DNA of 7,530 nucleotides from Bacteroidota bacterium (GTDB taxonomy: Bacteria > Bacteroidota > Ignavibacteria > Ignavibacteriales > Ignavibacteriaceae): NCBI GenBank assembly GCA_023433685.1, contig JAEYUD010000104.1:1-7530 (forward strand), given 5' to 3'. The position numbers and the translations under genes were made by a program. Below, piece after piece: positions 6,554 to 7,530 of the stretch; position 1 is the first letter of the stretch, and every line of letters starts with the position of its first letter. Under the pieces are notes generated by a model. The model worked only from the letters and a program-made list of their open reading frames with translations. It ran no database searches and was not told the DNA's origin.

Positions 6554-7530
6554 ATGAAAATAAACCGGCTTTTATTAGCAACTGTATCCGCGCTTCTACT
6601 TTTGTTTCAATCGAACGCGCAGCTTAACAAGGATATGGTGGCAAAGATTGGCGACCGGGATATCACTGCCCGTGAATTTGTCCTTCGATATGAGATGACT
6701 CCTAAATTTATCGCCCATGTAAAGGGGGCGGTGGATGGTTTGAAAGAGGAACTGATCTACACTGTTGCAGCTGAAAAACTTTTCGCGCTCGAAGCGGAGC
6801 GTATGAGACTAGACACTATAAAGGATGTTGCCAAAAGAATAGAACAGTTCGAGAAGATGTTCGCGCTGGATGCCTTGTTCAAGACTGAGATAACAGACAA
6901 GATCGATCAGTCGCAGCAGGCACTTTCGAATGAGTTGGCAAAGGCTTTGACCAAGGTCAGGATAAAAGCCATCAGAAACATCGATGCTGAACAGATAAAA
7001 AACGTCTATGGATTCCTCCGGAATGGCATTCCCTTCGATTCCCTTTTTGTAAGTATTTATGGGAATGATCGCGCGAGTAACGAATTGACAATGACTTACG
7101 GCATGTTTGACCGTGACATTGAAGACCTTATCTATTCAAAAAAACCGGGAGAGTTCACCGAACCGGTTCAGTTCAATGAGATGTGGTATATCTTTTATGT
7201 CGACTCTAAGCGCGACACGGTGATGAAAGACTCAAAAGCGATTGAAAATGAATTCGCAAGGGTTAAAAAACTGTACGTTGAGAGGATGACAGATAAATAT
7301 TATAGCGCTTTCAAGAAGGAATTCTTCAAGGGGCTAAAGGTGACGACAGACGGAAATGCCTTCAATTCACTTTCAGGCAGATTTTATGAAGTGCTTGCCG
7401 ATGCCGTGAAAAAAGATTCGGTTTTCGCTTCAGCCATGCGGAACGGAGAGCTGTTTAATCTCGATGGCGATTATTTTTACAAAACAAAAGCTAAAATGCC
7501 GGCGGATTCAGTTGCGGCGGCGTATTTTAC
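6554..7530 (+). CDS. SurA/parvulin-like periplasmic peptidyl-prolyl isomerase or chaperone (3' partial)
   Basis: The frame is open from the ATG at 6554 to the window end, giving 325 residues without a stop. Residues 1-22 are a signal peptide (MKINRLLLATVSALLLLFQSNA, then Gln), so the protein is exported to the periplasm. MVAKIGDRDITAREFVLRYEM (about 28-48) is the typical opening of SurA-type N-terminal domains, followed by the long helical stretch expected of the chaperone domain (about 50-130). Residues about 135-218 fit a parvulin-like rotamase: VRIKAI, then IKNVYGFLRNGIPFDSLF, YGMFDRDIEDLIYSKKPGEF, TEPVQF and WYIFYVDSK. The first strand lacks the RHIL-type histidine of active parvulins, so this domain may be degenerate and the protein mainly a chaperone for outer-membrane or T9SS substrates (inference). 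A second parvulin-like domain may lie past the window end. The gene diverges from the SGNH gene across 75 bases and has no clear Shine-Dalgarno. Confidence 0.82.
   Translation, partial: MKINRLLLATVSALLLLFQSNAQLNKDMVAKIGDRDITAREFVLRYEMTPKFIAHVKGAVDGLKEELIYTVAAEKLFALEAERMRLDTIKDVAKRIEQFEKMFALDALFKTEITDKIDQSQQALSNELAKALTKVRIKAIRNIDAEQIKNVYGFLRNGIPFDSLFVSIYGNDRASNELTMTYGMFDRDIEDLIYSKKPGEFTEPVQFNEMWYIFYVDSKRDTVMKDSKAIENEFARVKKLYVERMTDKYYSAFKKEFFKGLKVTTDGNAFNSLSGRFYEVLADAVKKDSVFASAMRNGELFNLDGDYFYKTKAKMPADSVAAAYF

Noticed and set aside
1..7530. Search for CRISPR, toxin-antitoxin, phage, transposase, tRNA/rRNA or riboswitch
   Set aside because: No direct-repeat array, terminal inverted repeats, transposase motif or RNA gene structure was seen, and all gaps between genes are under 100 bases.

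Overview
The window looks like chromosome from a Bacteroidota/Chlorobi-group bacterium, most likely Ignavibacteria (Ignavibacteriota). The main evidence is the C-terminal type IX secretion (T9SS) sorting domain of the third gene, with its NYPNPFNPSTSIRFSIP box and a GxYxVxFDAxxLPSGIYxY core, a form very common in Ignavibacteria. A second secreted protein with a related but different tail and a PorV/PorQ-family outer-membrane protein support this. Base composition is moderate and gene-dense, with no rRNA, tRNA, CRISPR array, insertion sequence or phage gene visible. The taxonomic call is inference from protein style, not from a marker gene.

Layout. (1) Positions 2-2289, plus strand: the 3' part of a gene for a large secreted protein with a T9SS-like tail, then 14 bases later a PorV/PorQ-like barrel gene with a good Shine-Dalgarno; probably one operon. 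(2) 2355-3803, plus strand: a secreted protein with two tandem carbohydrate-binding/E-set-like repeats, a third related domain and a canonical T9SS type A sorting domain. It has a candidate Bacteroidota-type promoter upstream and a strong intrinsic terminator downstream (3826-3864). (3) 3898-4650, plus strand: a cytoplasmic Rossmann-fold protein resembling a class I SAM-dependent methyltransferase. (4) 4655-6478, minus strand, convergent with the previous gene with only 4 bases between the stop codons: a membrane-anchored SGNH/GDSL hydrolase with C-terminal TPR repeats. (5) 6554 to the window end, plus strand, divergent: a SurA/parvulin-like periplasmic foldase, truncated by the window edge.

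The common theme is the cell envelope. Two proteins carry T9SS-type tails, one is a T9SS-associated outer-membrane barrel, one is a periplasmic chaperone and one is a membrane-anchored hydrolase facing the periplasm. PorV-type proteins are known to carry T9SS cargo to the attachment machinery, so the first two genes may be a cargo and its partner. The carbohydrate-binding-like protein is another probable surface or released cargo. No clear undescribed defence or mobile system is visible. The most interesting leads are the cargo/PorV-like pair with a non-canonical tail, the repeat-built T9SS protein lacking a catalytic domain, the SGNH-TPR protein, and a parvulin-like domain that seems to lack its active-site histidine.
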